A DNA stretch of 64,000 nt. It comes from Bacteroidaceae bacterium (GTDB taxonomy: Bacteria; Bacteroidota; Bacteroidia; Bacteroidales; Bacteroidaceae). A program made the translations under genes and the position numbers. The notes beneath the pieces were generated by a model. The model searched no databases. It had not been told where the DNA came from and saw nothing but the letters and a program-made list of their open reading frames with translations. The stretch is taken from assembly GCA_902362375.1 (NCBI GenBank), contig CABIVS010000010.1:135329-199328 (forward strand). Reading direction: 5' to 3'. Within the stretch, counting starts at the first letter, position 1; each line of letters begins with the position of its first letter. Below, one piece after another: positions 1 through 8,700 of the stretch.

Positions 1-51
1 TTCTCTGAAAGAAAAATGGACTACGGGCAACGTTTGTTTATAGATTACGCA

Positions 52-150
52 TGTTCATAAATTCGTGAACACAATGAAATAATGAACGCAAAATTTGGCA
101 AAGCAAAGAATGTTCACTAAATTTGCAGTGTTTATCAATTTATGAACATT
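52..150. promoter_or_regulatory. TGAAC inverted repeats, probable operator
   Basis: TGTTCA (52-57) and TGAACA (66-71) form one inverted repeat. AATGTTCA (109-116) and TGAACATT (143-150) form a second that brackets the -7 box. Further TGAAC copies occur at 82-86, 153-157 and 161-165. AbiEi antitoxins are known to autorepress by binding inverted repeats at their promoters, so these are likely AbiEi sites. That binding is inferred. Confidence 0.5.
94..125 (+). promoter_or_regulatory. Promoter of the AbiE-like/PP2C operon
   Basis: A -7 box TAAATTTG at 118-125 matches the Bacteroides consensus TAnnTTTG exactly. A TTTG -33 element lies at 94-97, 20 bases upstream. The predicted transcript would start about 25-30 bases before the first ATG at 160. 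Confidence 0.7.
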
Positions 151-159
151 ATATGAACA

Positions 160-1152
160 ATGAACGATACAACAATGAGAACAGATTATTTGGAATTGTT
201 TCATGAAGCCATCAACAATTTGAGGGCGACAACAAGGAATGACTGTATTGTCATTTGTGACGAATTGGACCAAACTATTAGCATTAATAGCTTGAAGTTT
301 TATTGTGACATAAAGAAAACCATAAGCAACGCCAACATCTTTTCAGTCGTTGACGGAATCAGAAGTAAAAGTAGCGATAGGAATATGCCTATGGTTTTGA
401 TTACTGATAAAATCTATCCCAAATTAGCCAATACGCTTTCGGACAATCAAATCAATTGGATAGACAAAGTAGGAAATTGTGATATCAGACATAAGAGTCT
501 AATCATTAAGATTGCCGGCCAAAAAGACAACACCCCCACTAAACCAAGTTCTACTTCAAAAATAAGTGAGACAAACATCAAGCTCATCTTATTCTTCTTG
601 CAAAATCCTGAAAGCGTCAATTGGGCTTATCGTGAGATTCAAGAGAAAGTCGGGCTGTCTTTGGGCACTATCACGAAAGCTTTTGATTTGTTGAAAGCGA
701 AACAGTACTTGGTGCAAACTGAAAAAGGCAGAAAGATTTCGATGCGCGAAGAACTTGTCGAATGGTGGCAACAGCAATACAATGAATTTTTGAAACCTAA
801 ATTACTCATCAATCGGATGACCTTCCGCAGTCCGGAGCATAGAAGAAAATGGAAAGAAATGCTTCTTCCCGAAGGTATGTATTGGGGAGGTGATTGTGGA
901 GCCAACTTAGTAGATGGTTACTTAATCCCCGGTGAATTTGAAATTTATTCAGATGTAGCAAGTTCGTTGCTTCTTCGTACCGGTGCGGTAATGCCTGCCC
1001 CAAATGGGGAAATACGCATCTACAAGAAATTTTGGATAGGGGAAAGCAAACTAAACCTTGCCCCAAAATTAGTCATTTACGCGGATTTAATGGGTGCTGG
1101 AGACAGCCGTTGCCATGAGGCCGCATTAAGAATAAAAGAAAATGGAATATAA
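160..1152 (+). CDS. AbiEi-family antitoxin / transcriptional regulator
   Basis: A 330-residue protein resembling type IV toxin-antitoxin AbiEi-family antitoxins. A winged-helix-like segment lies around residues 140-190 (stretches such as YREIQEKVGLSLGTITKAF), followed by the longer C-terminal domain usual for the family. It would counter the nucleotidyltransferase encoded next and repress its own promoter. The first ATG is at 160; a second in-frame ATG at 175 (MRTDYLE) is equally plausible. It overlaps the next gene by 11 bases, which suggests translational coupling. The surrounding DNA is AT-rich. The family call rests on overall pattern, not on a database search. Confidence 0.75.
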   Translation: MNDTTMRTDYLELFHEAINNLRATTRNDCIVICDELDQTISINSLKFYCDIKKTISNANIFSVVDGIRSKSSDRNMPMVLITDKIYPKLANTLSDNQINWIDKVGNCDIRHKSLIIKIAGQKDNTPTKPSSTSKISETNIKLILFFLQNPESVNWAYREIQEKVGLSLGTITKAFDLLKAKQYLVQTEKGRKISMREELVEWWQQQYNEFLKPKLLINRMTFRSPEHRRKWKEMLLPEGMYWGGDCGANLVDGYLIPGEFEIYSDVASSLLLRTGAVMPAPNGEIRIYKKFWIGESKLNLAPKLVIYADLMGAGDSRCHEAALRIKENGI

Positions 1153-2017
1153 AATCACACGAGATACTTTACAGAATAATTTGCTTTATGACACCCTTGA
1201 AGCATTGAGTAAAGTAATGAACGACCTGCAACTGGATGTGTATGTTGTTGGCGCACTGGCAAGAGACATTGCTATGGAAATACTTGAAATGCCGCCTTCG
1301 CGTAGAAGAACATCTGATCTTGATGTGGCTATTGCCTTGAAAGATTGGAGTCAGTTCGAGTTATTGTCGGAAAATTTATTGAAAAACAATTTTGTCAAGG
1401 GTAAACCGAAACAGCGATTTTATTATAAAGGTGTGGATGGAAAGAATGACTACGAAATAGACATTGTGCCTTTCGGAGAATTGGAGGAAGACGAAAAAGT
1501 CGCATGGCCACCTGAAGGCAATCCTGAAATGTCGGTCAAATGTTTTAGAGACGTAATGAATATAGCCGATACAGTGGTGATTGAAGACGCCATTACAATA
1601 AAGATGGCTCCTTTGTCAGGACAATTCCTCATTAAATTTGATACTTGGCTTGACAGGCACTTGCTCACAGACAAAGACGCAGCCGATATGCTTTATATAA
1701 TGGACAATTTCTATTTGGCATACGTTTCGTTCAAACAACCAGTTCCTGATGAGGTGCAGGAAACAAGTGAAAGTTTTGACCTCTTGAATGGTGGTGCTCG
1801 ATGGATTGCTTGTGAAATGAAAGAATTTCTTACAAAAGAACACTTGCAATTCTATACCGACCAACTACAAGCGCAAATAGAACTGGATGAAAACAGTCCA
1901 CTAATCAGGTCTATGAGTAGCAAGTATTCTGCAAGCGACTCACATATGATTGTGAGAAATGCACTAATCGGAATGGTTGAAGTATTAAAGAAAGGAGAAA
2001 ACAATGAAAATAGATAG
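1142..2017 (+). CDS. AbiEii/AbiGii-like nucleotidyltransferase (toxin candidate)
   Basis: A 291-residue protein with the signature of the polymerase-beta nucleotidyltransferase fold: GALARD near residues 37-42, the metal-binding DLD pair near 59-61, and a third acidic strand EIDIVPFG near 105-112. In AbiE systems such proteins are toxins that transfer nucleotides, in known cases to tRNA, and cause abortive infection when the antitoxin fails. Adjacency to an AbiEi-like gene supports that reading. The substrate here is unknown. It overlaps both neighbours (11 and 14 bases), so the three proteins are probably made together. Confidence 0.75.
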   Translation: MEYKITRDTLQNNLLYDTLEALSKVMNDLQLDVYVVGALARDIAMEILEMPPSRRRTSDLDVAIALKDWSQFELLSENLLKNNFVKGKPKQRFYYKGVDGKNDYEIDIVPFGELEEDEKVAWPPEGNPEMSVKCFRDVMNIADTVVIEDAITIKMAPLSGQFLIKFDTWLDRHLLTDKDAADMLYIMDNFYLAYVSFKQPVPDEVQETSESFDLLNGGARWIACEMKEFLTKEHLQFYTDQLQAQIELDENSPLIRSMSSKYSASDSHMIVRNALIGMVEVLKKGENNENR

Positions 2018-2627
2018 CTTTTCAATAGAAGGTAAGCACAATTCAAATGAAGACAGCCTGTCAGTCCTTCAAATAATAGACGATAAGATTATCGCAGTAT
2101 TGGCAGACGGTATGGGTGGCTTAACATTTGGCAAGGAGGCAGCAGATTTGATTGTAAGCACAATTACAACTTTTGTTTGTGAGCACATAAATAAAATGAC
2201 TGTCAGCGATTTGTTGATTAAGGCATTAGAATTTGCAGACAAAGCCGTTTCCAAAAAGAGTTTGGAGATGCATAGTAAAATGGGCGCAGCCGTTGCTGTC
2301 GCCTTTATAGAAGATAGAGACATTCACTATACTTGGTTGGGCAATGTCAGAATTTATATTTCTGACCACGATGAAATGAAGCAATTAAGCACAGACCACA
2401 CTCTGAATATCGGATATGGTAAGTACCTGCTCACAAGGTGCATTAAAGGTGCAGGTTTAAGAGATGACATTCCATACCAATGCCAGAAAGCCAATGCTGG
2501 AAGTTCCCTTTTCCTTTGTACTGACGGACTTTATAAACAAGTCAAGGTCAATCAGATGTTAGACAAAGCTCTACCCACAAATGAAGAATATGAGGATGAT
2601 GCGACTTTAATAAGAATAGTTTTGTAA
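2004..2627 (+). CDS. PP2C-family serine/threonine phosphatase
   Basis: A 207-residue protein with PP2C metal-binding motifs: HNSNEDS near residues 12-18, ADGMGG near 34-39, CTDGLY near 172-177 and DDATL near 199-203. The family removes phosphate from Ser/Thr residues using two metal ions. No membrane or signal segment is seen, so it is probably cytosolic. It is shorter than typical PP2C enzymes (about 240-260) but keeps the core acidic residues. It overlaps the nucleotidyltransferase gene by 14 bases. A phosphatase is not part of a standard AbiE pair, so it may be a third regulatory component. No partner kinase is visible in the window. Confidence 0.8.
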   Translation: MKIDSFSIEGKHNSNEDSLSVLQIIDDKIIAVLADGMGGLTFGKEAADLIVSTITTFVCEHINKMTVSDLLIKALEFADKAVSKKSLEMHSKMGAAVAVAFIEDRDIHYTWLGNVRIYISDHDEMKQLSTDHTLNIGYGKYLLTRCIKGAGLRDDIPYQCQKANAGSSLFLCTDGLYKQVKVNQMLDKALPTNEEYEDDATLIRIVL

Positions 2628-3178
2628 ACTCAGAAACAAACATTGATTGTTATTAAACTCCAATCATGCAAGACGTATTACCCCCTGCTAATAGCGTTAG
2701 CAATGTTTCATTGTGCATTTCCAAATATAATATGCACCTATTTCAAAGGTGACACCGTTGACAAAGCATAAAAATCCTCATATCAACGACTTCCTATAAG
2801 AAAATTGCGTTGACAAACGTTGACAAAGGTAGTCATTATCGGAAATGCTGGAAAAATCGAAGCCAAACGTTGACAAGACATAGACTATTATTCTAAATTC
2901 TTTTTTCTAAGAAAAGAGATAAAATATTGTATAGCAATCGCTTTTGTAATGGCTATTTGGATAGATAGTATGTCAGCTCGCTTGTCAACGCTGTCAACAC
3001 TCAAACATATAGGCTTCTACTTCTGCGAATGTGCATTTCTGCATAAATCGGATATATAATGCAGCCTTTTCTTCGTGTCAGTTCATACATTGGAACAATT
3101 TATCATAAATTATCCGATTATCTCCTTGATATTCCAATATTTGACGTATTGCATCCCAATCGCTTTGCTTTTACCTTT
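2628..3178. other. Intergenic region with palindrome, AT-rich tract and repeats
   Basis: No convincing gene is seen in this stretch. It contains a perfect palindrome TGCTAA-TAGCG-TTAGCA (2686-2702), the CGTTGACAA repeats listed separately, and an AT-rich tract at about 2880-2935. An open frame starting at 3059 runs into the HTH gene, but its first 40 residues look like read-through, not protein. Confidence 0.5.
2756..2999. repeat. CGTTGACAA iteron-like repeats
   Basis: Four direct copies of CGTTGACAA lie at 2756-2764, 2808-2816, 2818-2826 and 2868-2876. An inverted perfect copy TTGTCAACG lies at 2982-2990, followed by a partial inverted copy CTGTCAACA at 2991-2999. The copies flank an AT-rich stretch. 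This layout fits a protein-binding array such as replication iterons, or recombinase/excisionase arm sites. Confidence 0.75.
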
Positions 3179-3445
3179 ATGGCAAAAATGAATGCCATGA
3201 TGGACTTGCATAAATTATTTGGAGAGATTATCCCGGAACAAATCTATTCGGTGAGTGAGGCAGCACGCTATTTTGGCGTACACCGATGTACAATATACGC
3301 TTATATCAGTCACCCTGAGAAGCCATTATCATTTACGCGGTTTCCCAATCAAGCGAAACTCCTATTCCAAGGAAGGGATTTGATAGCCTATAAAGCCAAT
3401 GGACTTCCCAAAAGAGGGCGCAAACGGAAAAATGATATTCCATGA
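3179..3445 (+). CDS. Small HTH DNA-binding protein, excisionase-like
   Basis: About 88 residues from the ATG at 3179; ATGs at 3188 and 3197 are alternatives. It carries an excisionase/MerR-type winged helix: YSVSEAARYFGVHRCTIYAY, then a short wing and a basic tail (LPKRGRKRKN). Proteins of this type bind DNA beside integrases and set the direction of recombination, or act as local regulators. The CGTTGACAA array immediately upstream is a natural candidate target. TACCTTTA at 3173-3180 resembles a weak -7 box, which would favour one of the later starts. The integrase lies almost 50 kb away in the linear map, but the two ends meet in the excised circle. Confidence 0.6.
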   Translation: MAKMNAMMDLHKLFGEIIPEQIYSVSEAARYFGVHRCTIYAYISHPEKPLSFTRFPNQAKLLFQGRDLIAYKANGLPKRGRKRKNDIP

Positions 3446-3462
3446 TGCCGTTTGCATACCTC

Positions 3463-3843
3463 TTAGTTAAGTTCATTGTTGGGAAATTGGAGCGAGGCGT
3501 TACTGCTTCCGATAAGCCCCAACAAATCATAGACAAGCAGCCAGACTTCGACACGGATATTATCCATGTCGGCCACGGCTTGCTGATAACAGGATGGTGA
3601 AACAGCACCAGACAGTATCATCCATTCAACAGCACAAGTCTCCGGGTCTATTGCATCTGCAAATGATATAATCTCACTGACAAGGTTTTCCACCTTACCA
3701 TATTCCATTTCAACGGTGAAACAAAAGGGTACGCCACTAAATGTTTTCCTTCGGAACTCAACTATCCAAATACCATCCTGCTCTTTGTGGAACACACGCC
3801 AGCCATTTCTGACAGCTATATCAAACAAATTCCTATATTCCAT
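3463..3843 (-). CDS. Conserved-looking hypothetical protein
   Basis: A 126-residue protein I do not recognise. It is soluble with no signal peptide, is rich in aromatic residues (opening MEYRNLFDIAVRNGWRVFHK), and has an acidic middle and C-terminal half. It is the most distal of a reverse-strand run of small genes (4960 down to 3463) typical of accessory modules in Bacteroides conjugative elements. A perfect hairpin at 3858-3888 separates it from the gene upstream, so its expression may be attenuated or independent. Confidence 0.55.
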   Translation of the reverse strand: MEYRNLFDIAVRNGWRVFHKEQDGIWIVEFRRKTFSGVPFCFTVEMEYGKVENLVSEIISFADAIDPETCAVEWMILSGAVSPSCYQQAVADMDNIRVEVWLLVYDLLGLIGSSNASLQFPNNELN

Positions 3844-3857
3844 AGCACATAGATAAT

Positions 3858-3888
3858 GTCAGCCGTAGCATTTGTTGCCACGGCTGAC
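3858..3888 (-). terminator. Hairpin between small accessory genes
   Basis: GTCAGCCGT (3858-3866) pairs perfectly with ACGGCTGAC (3880-3888) across a 13-base loop, with partly complementary AT-rich flanks. It sits after the DUF2958 gene on the reverse strand. There is no strong T-tract, so it may be a weak terminator or an attenuator. Confidence 0.5.
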
Positions 3889-3898
3889 GGATTAATAC

Positions 3899-4261
3899 TC
3901 AATCCTCAAACCTTGCAAGGAAACGCTGTAATCGGTTGTCTTGAAGTTTCTTTAATGGGGTCGGTTGAAAGTCTTGTTGCTGTCTGACTTGCAACTTGCC
4001 ATACCCCTGTTTGGTCAAGTCAAGCTCCACTTCCGAAAGCTCGTTCAGCGAGATATAGCCATACTCGTCCTCCATCAGTCCGATGACTATGCCAAAAAGG
4101 ATGGTATCATTCCCTTCTGCTTCTCCTTCAAGGATGAACCATCGGGCAGAGCCGAGAATAAACACTGCACGGCAAACCGCTTCTTTTCCCTTGCCGTTCT
4201 GGGAGTAAAGCGGAAAACCTTTCAAGGCTTCCGCTAATTGGGGTGTCATTAACCTGCACAT
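3899..4261 (-). CDS. DUF2958-family protein
   Basis: About 120 residues from the ATG at 4261 (MCRLMTPQLAEAL); the ATG at 4249 (MTPQLAEAL) is an alternative. A longer frame would need a TTG start. The pattern LYSQNGKGKEAV, then WFILEGE, then a glycine-rich IVIGLMEDEYGYISL strand pair, and a final QPTPL matches DUF2958, a small family of unknown function common on plasmids and conjugative elements. The start nearly abuts the stop of the 56-residue gene upstream, so the two are probably co-translated. Confidence 0.7.
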   Translation of the reverse strand: MCRLMTPQLAEALKGFPLYSQNGKGKEAVCRAVFILGSARWFILEGEAEGNDTILFGIVIGLMEDEYGYISLNELSEVELDLTKQGYGKLQVRQQQDFQPTPLKKLQDNRLQRFLARFED

Positions 4262-4262
4262 A

Positions 4263-4433
4263 TCAATCAAATTTTATTTCGTCCTCATATATTTCTATCT
4301 CTGCACCACTGCTGAACTGCACGATAAAACCTCTTGCTGTCTTGGCTACTATTGTGCCACGGTGATAGCCACGCCACGGTGTATTAAGCTCACATTGCCG
4401 TCCGTATTCGGGAAAATCATATTCGTTATTCAT
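4263..4433 (-). CDS. Small hypothetical protein (56 aa)
   Basis: A short frame from the ATG at 4433 to a TGA at 4263 encodes a 56-residue protein beginning MNNEYDFPEYGRQCELNTPW and ending EDEIKFD. The middle (RGTIVAKTARGFIVQFSSG) alternates hydrophobic and polar residues, suggesting a small beta barrel. It fits tightly between two reverse-strand genes and ends just before the DUF2958 start, which supports it being real. Function unknown. Confidence 0.55.
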   Translation of the reverse strand: MNNEYDFPEYGRQCELNTPWRGYHRGTIVAKTARGFIVQFSSGAEIEIYEDEIKFD

Positions 4434-4445
4434 GATACTTTTGTT

Positions 4446-4754
4446 TTAGGGTTGATAATTCGGGTCAAATATGAGATTGCTTTCAATCAGATGACGGTAC
4501 GCTTCCGAGGCGAGCCGTGATGCCCACTCGTTACGCTCGTCATAGAACCCTTTTTGATAGTTGTATGCCAACTGTCGCATGAAACCCATGAACACCTTGA
4601 ACATCTGCTGCTGGAGATAACGGTGCGCTCTGGTAAGCTCCTTGCCGGTTTTCTCTGCGGAACACATCCGTCCATTGACGAAGTTTGTAAACTCTTTGGC
4701 AAAAGCCTTATCTTGTTCGGAGATAACCTCTCCTGAAAATTCCTGATAGTCCAT
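4446..4754 (-). CDS. Hypothetical protein
   Basis: A 102-residue, mostly alpha-helical soluble protein with no recognised domain. It begins MDYQEFSGEVISEQDKAFAK; the C-terminal half is rich in aromatic and charged residues (LAYNYQKGFYDERNEW). It is the second gene of the reverse-strand accessory run and begins about 10 bases after the end of the 64-residue gene upstream. It is probably a conserved accessory protein of the conjugative element. Confidence 0.55.
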   Translation of the reverse strand: MDYQEFSGEVISEQDKAFAKEFTNFVNGRMCSAEKTGKELTRAHRYLQQQMFKVFMGFMRQLAYNYQKGFYDERNEWASRLASEAYRHLIESNLIFDPNYQP

Positions 4755-4765
4755 AATCTATAGTT

Positions 4766-4960
4766 TTAGAAAGTTGCCTGATGGTAGATTTGCGGCTCTG
4801 CCGATACATTATAAACATAGCTGCCACAACGCACTAATAGACATTTATAGCCGTAATACAGCCTTTTCATGCCTCTTACGCTTCCAGTCTTGTGAAAGTT
4901 GGAAAAGCGGCTGATACCCACTCTCTTCCCTTGTTCGATAGTCATTCTTTTTACTCGCAT
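4766..4960 (-). CDS. Small basic hypothetical protein
   Basis: A 64-residue basic protein (MRVKRMTIEQGKRVG at its start) with a tyrosine-rich centre (RLYYGYKCLLVRCGSYVYN). It is the first gene of the reverse-strand accessory run. Its upstream DNA is intergenic element A (4981-5180), a diverged copy of which sits upstream of the reverse-strand gene at 22910. The gene is therefore probably controlled by whatever that element encodes. No function is recognised. Confidence 0.5.
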   Translation of the reverse strand: MRVKRMTIEQGKRVGISRFSNFHKTGSVRGMKRLYYGYKCLLVRCGSYVYNVSAEPQIYHQATF

Positions 4961-4980
4961 AATCCTTCGTTTTTAGAGTT

Positions 4981-5180
4981 CCAATTCTTTTCCCTTTTGT
5001 GAAGCTCTTTTTGAGCTTCTTGGTCGGGAGAACCGTTTTTCGTGCGTTTCCTACACTACGGACAAAAGGGGGATAAGGCAAGTATGAGGTCAGAGAGCGC
5101 GGACGGAATACCCAAATTTTGGAGATACGAGAAAATTTGCGGAAGGCTGCCGGCAAGCCCTCCGACCGAAAAAGACAATG
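4981..5180. repeat. Duplicated intergenic element, copy A
   Basis: Shares with 22911-23110 a CCCTTTTGT stretch, a GAAGC/GCTTC hairpin (here GAAGCTC 5001-5007 with GAGCTTC 5013-5019), a block GGACGGAATACCCAA, an AT stem (AAATTTT 5114-5120 with AAAATTT 5132-5138), and a GC stem (GGAAGGC 5141-5147 with GCCCTCC 5157-5163). Sequences inside the stems differ between the copies but still pair. On the reverse strand it forms the leader region of the gene starting at 4960. Confidence 0.7.
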
Positions 5181-5184
5181 GTAC

Positions 5185-5214
5185 TTGATGTTCCTCCTGT
5201 CCGTAGTAACTTTG
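5185..5214 (+). promoter_or_regulatory. Forward promoter beside element A
   Basis: TTG at 5185-5187 and TAACTTTG at 5207-5214, with 19-base spacing, match the Bacteroides -33/-7 pattern. The equivalent position in copy B (TTTG 23102-23105 and TTTCTTTG 23125-23132) keeps the same spacing. The only reading frame just downstream is eight codons long (MVSSKKHQ), so the product may be a non-coding RNA. Confidence 0.45.
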
Positions 5215-5751
5215 CACGTAATATGGTATCGAGCAAGAAGCACCAATAATCCTCACTATTAGGGTGTTTCCTTATATTTCTGTGAGCAAAGCAATCTTTT
5301 TCAGACTAATCTTTCCGATACATTATCAATGTGAGAGCCTTTGAAGTGAAATGAAATGGAGCCTCAAAGGTTCTCTCTTTGGATAGTATTTCACCTTTTC
5401 AAATAGTATGTAATATACTATTGACAGTTTTATTTGATGTCTTTGACTTGAAGTGAAACTGTCCTTCAAATTTTCTCTGACAAATACAAATAGACTATTG
5501 CCTAATACATTACGTTTCAAATCGGTAGTAAATAGACAAGAATCAGATAATATTCTGTTAAATATCAAATATTAGACAGTTATTTCAAGTATAATTGCTA
5601 CCTTTGTAAAATAGCACGAATTTATCTGAAAAAATGAGCCAATAAAAAATAAAATATTTAGAAGAAGTATCATAAGAGATGTCCTTGATTGTAGTGTGAT
5701 ATGGTTTGGCTAACCTTCGGATAACTGCAAGAGAGGACTTTTTTGATTGCA
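5215..5751. other. Long AT-rich upstream region of the R-M gene with hairpins
   Basis: No gene is supported here. A 12-bp stem (GAGAGCCTTTGA 5333-5344 with TCAAAGGTTCTC 5364-5375) encloses the motif GAAGTGAAA. The same motif recurs near 5451 in a second, weaker hairpin. A perfect palindrome AATAGTAT-gtaat-ATACTATT lies at 5402-5422. These could be operator or leader elements for the restriction-modification gene. Confidence 0.5.
5599..5606 (+). promoter_or_regulatory. -7 box for the type ISP R-M gene
   Basis: TACCTTTG matches the Bacteroides -7 consensus exactly. The -33 region is only AT-rich. A transcript from here would have a leader of about 135 bases before the ATG at 5752 and could extend through the downstream cluster, whose genes follow closely. 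Confidence 0.6.
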
Positions 5752-8700
5752 ATGACTTTCAACGATATACTACATAAATTTAGATCGGAGTCCTTTACAC
5801 AAAAGGATAAAGGGACCCAATTTGAACGTTTGATGCGCTCTTGGCTGCTTTCAGACCCTCGGTATTCCAACCTCACTAAAGTATGGCTGTGGGATGATTT
5901 TCCAAGCCGTGCAGATCTTGGAGGAAAGGATACAGGTATAGATCTTGTTGCACGTACCGAAGAAGGTGATTATTGGGCGATTCAATGTAAATGCTACAAG
6001 GAGGATTCAGTTATTGACAAGCCAGCTGTAGATTCATTCCTTGCAACATCAAGCCGCCAATTCAAAGATCCAGAGACTTTGCAAACGACCTCATTTGCAA
6101 AACGGATGTGGATTTCAACGACAAACCATTGGGGAAAGAATGCCGAAGATGCAATCCAAAATCAGAATCCTCCTTTTAACAGGGTCGGACTTGTAGATTT
6201 ACAGAACTCTCCAGTTGATTGGCAACTGCTCATTGATGGCCTTAAAGGTAAAGAGGCTATGCTTCCGGGCAAACAGCCACGTGAGCACCAGTTGCGAGCT
6301 ATGTCTGCCGCACATGCTTATTTTCAAGAACATGACAGGGGAAAACTTATCATGGCTTGCGGTACAGGAAAGACATATACCGCATTAAAAATAGCGGAAG
6401 ATTTACTGAACAATAAGGGGTTGGTACTTTTTATGGTGCCCTCTATTTCTCTTTTAGGGCAAAGTCTGAATGCTTGGTGTGCAGATGCAGTAAATCCCAT
6501 TAAGGGCATTTGTATTTGTTCGGATAGTCGTGCTTCACGAAAAATTAAGAAAGACTTTGATGATACGCAAGACAGTGTTGTTGACCTTGCTGTTCCGGCT
6601 ACGACAAACCCCAAGAGCATTGCAAAGCAGTTGAAATTATATAGGAACCATAACGGACTGACGGTTGTATTTTCAACATACCAATCCATAGAGGCTATAC
6701 ATGCAGCCCAACATGAAATCCTCAAAGAAACTGCCGGAACGTATGGAAAATTCGACCTTATCGTTTGCGATGAAGCACACAGGACAACTGGAGTTAAACT
6801 TTCAGATAGAGACGAAAGCAACTTTACGAAAATACATGATGCTGAATATATCAAAGGCAACAAACGCCTTTATATGACTGCAACCCCTCGTTTGTATGGG
6901 CAATCCGCAAAGATTAAAGCATCCGAAAAAGATGCGATACTTTGCTCTATGGACGACCCTAAACTTTACGGAGAAGAGTTTTTCAGAGTTAATTTCTCAT
7001 ACGCAGTTGAGCATGGACTTTTAACGGACTACAAAGTTCTTGTACTTACAGTGAATGAGGATGACTTACCAGACAATATCCTTTCAGATATAAAAGACCC
7101 TAATAATGTCGAATTAAATTTTGACGACACATCAAAGTTAATCGGTATTGTAAATGGCCTTTCCAAAATCATCCGTGGTGATAAACACGCAACATGGGAT
7201 GCAGATCCAACGGTGATGCACAGAGCTATCGCTTTCTGCTCCGCCATTGGAAACAATCATTCACCCGGTACTTCGGTTAATACAGCAGAAGTATTACCGA
7301 CTATCTGCGAGAAGTATCGCGATTCCATTAGTACAGAAGAGCGAGAGCATGTTGTCGAAGTACAGGCACGTCATATCGACGGTTCTATGAACTCACAAGC
7401 ACGCAATGAGCAGCTGGCATGGCTTGCAGATGAAAATATAGGTGAAAATGAATGCCGTGTACTTACAAATGTCCGTTGTCTTTCCGAGGGTATAGATGTA
7501 CCGGCTCTTGATGCCGTTCTATTTCTCTCATCACGCAATTCACAAGTTGATGTTGTACAGTCGGTTGGCCGCGTCATGCGAAATTTCCGCAAGGGACAGC
7601 CTGACGAAAAAAAGTACGGATATATCATTATTCCCATAGTAGTGCCATCAGACGTTAAGCCAGAAGACGCATTGAATAACAACACTTATTTTTCAACAGT
7701 GTGGAGTATTCTCAATGCACTTCGTTCACATGATGACCATTTTAATGCAGAAGTCAACAAAATTGCACTCAACAAGAACAGGACATCAAAAGTTGTCGTT
7801 GGAGGGCCGGGCATAGGTCATAATGCAATTTCAGACAAGCAAGACCAACAAGATGCACAGCACATTGAAGATGCCGAAGTTGCGCGCCAATTACAACTTC
7901 GCTTTGGTGAGATGCAATCCGGCATATATGCCAAACTTGTTGAAAAATGTGGAGATCGGCTTTATTGGGAAAATTGGTCTAAAAAGGTAGGTCTTATCGC
8001 AAAGAAATTCATAGAACGAATTTCTAAGCTCGTATCTACAGTGCCTGCAATTAAGTCCGAATTTGATATATTCGTGAAAGGCTTGCAGAACAACCTAAAT
8101 CCATCCGTGGATGAGGGGCAAGCTATTGAAATGTTGGCACAGCACCTAATTTCTCAACCTGTTTTTGATGCTTTATTCGCGGATTATAACTTCGTAAACA
8201 ACAATGCAGTCAGCCACTCTATGCACAAAATGATAGAGCAGCTGGAAACTGTTGGTGGCTTTGAGAAAGATACCACTGAGCTTGAATCTTTTTACGAATC
8301 CGTGCGCGTTAATGTTGGTAATATAGATAATTTGGAAGGAAAGCAAACAATCATCAAGAACCTGTATGAGAAGTTCTTCAAAGGTGCATTTCCTCTGACT
8401 GTTGAAAAACTCGGCATTGTCTATACGCCAGTTGAATGTGTGGACTTCATCATTCACTCTGTCAATGACATCTTGAAACGGGAATTTAACACATCCCTTT
8501 CAGATGAAAATGTACACATTCTTGATCCATTCACAGGAACAGGTACATTCATCACACGCCTACTCCAGTCAGGACTTATTAAACCCGAAGACATGGAACG
8601 CAAGTATCGCAATGAAATACATTGCAATGAAATAGTCTTGCTTGCCTATTACATTGCCGATGTAAATATAGAAGCAGTATATCATGACCTGATGAAGCCA

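Noticed and set aside
3059..3178. N-terminal 40 residues of the long HTH frame
   Set aside because: The segment lies upstream of a -7-like box, has no family features and is better read as upstream DNA, with translation starting at 3179 or later.
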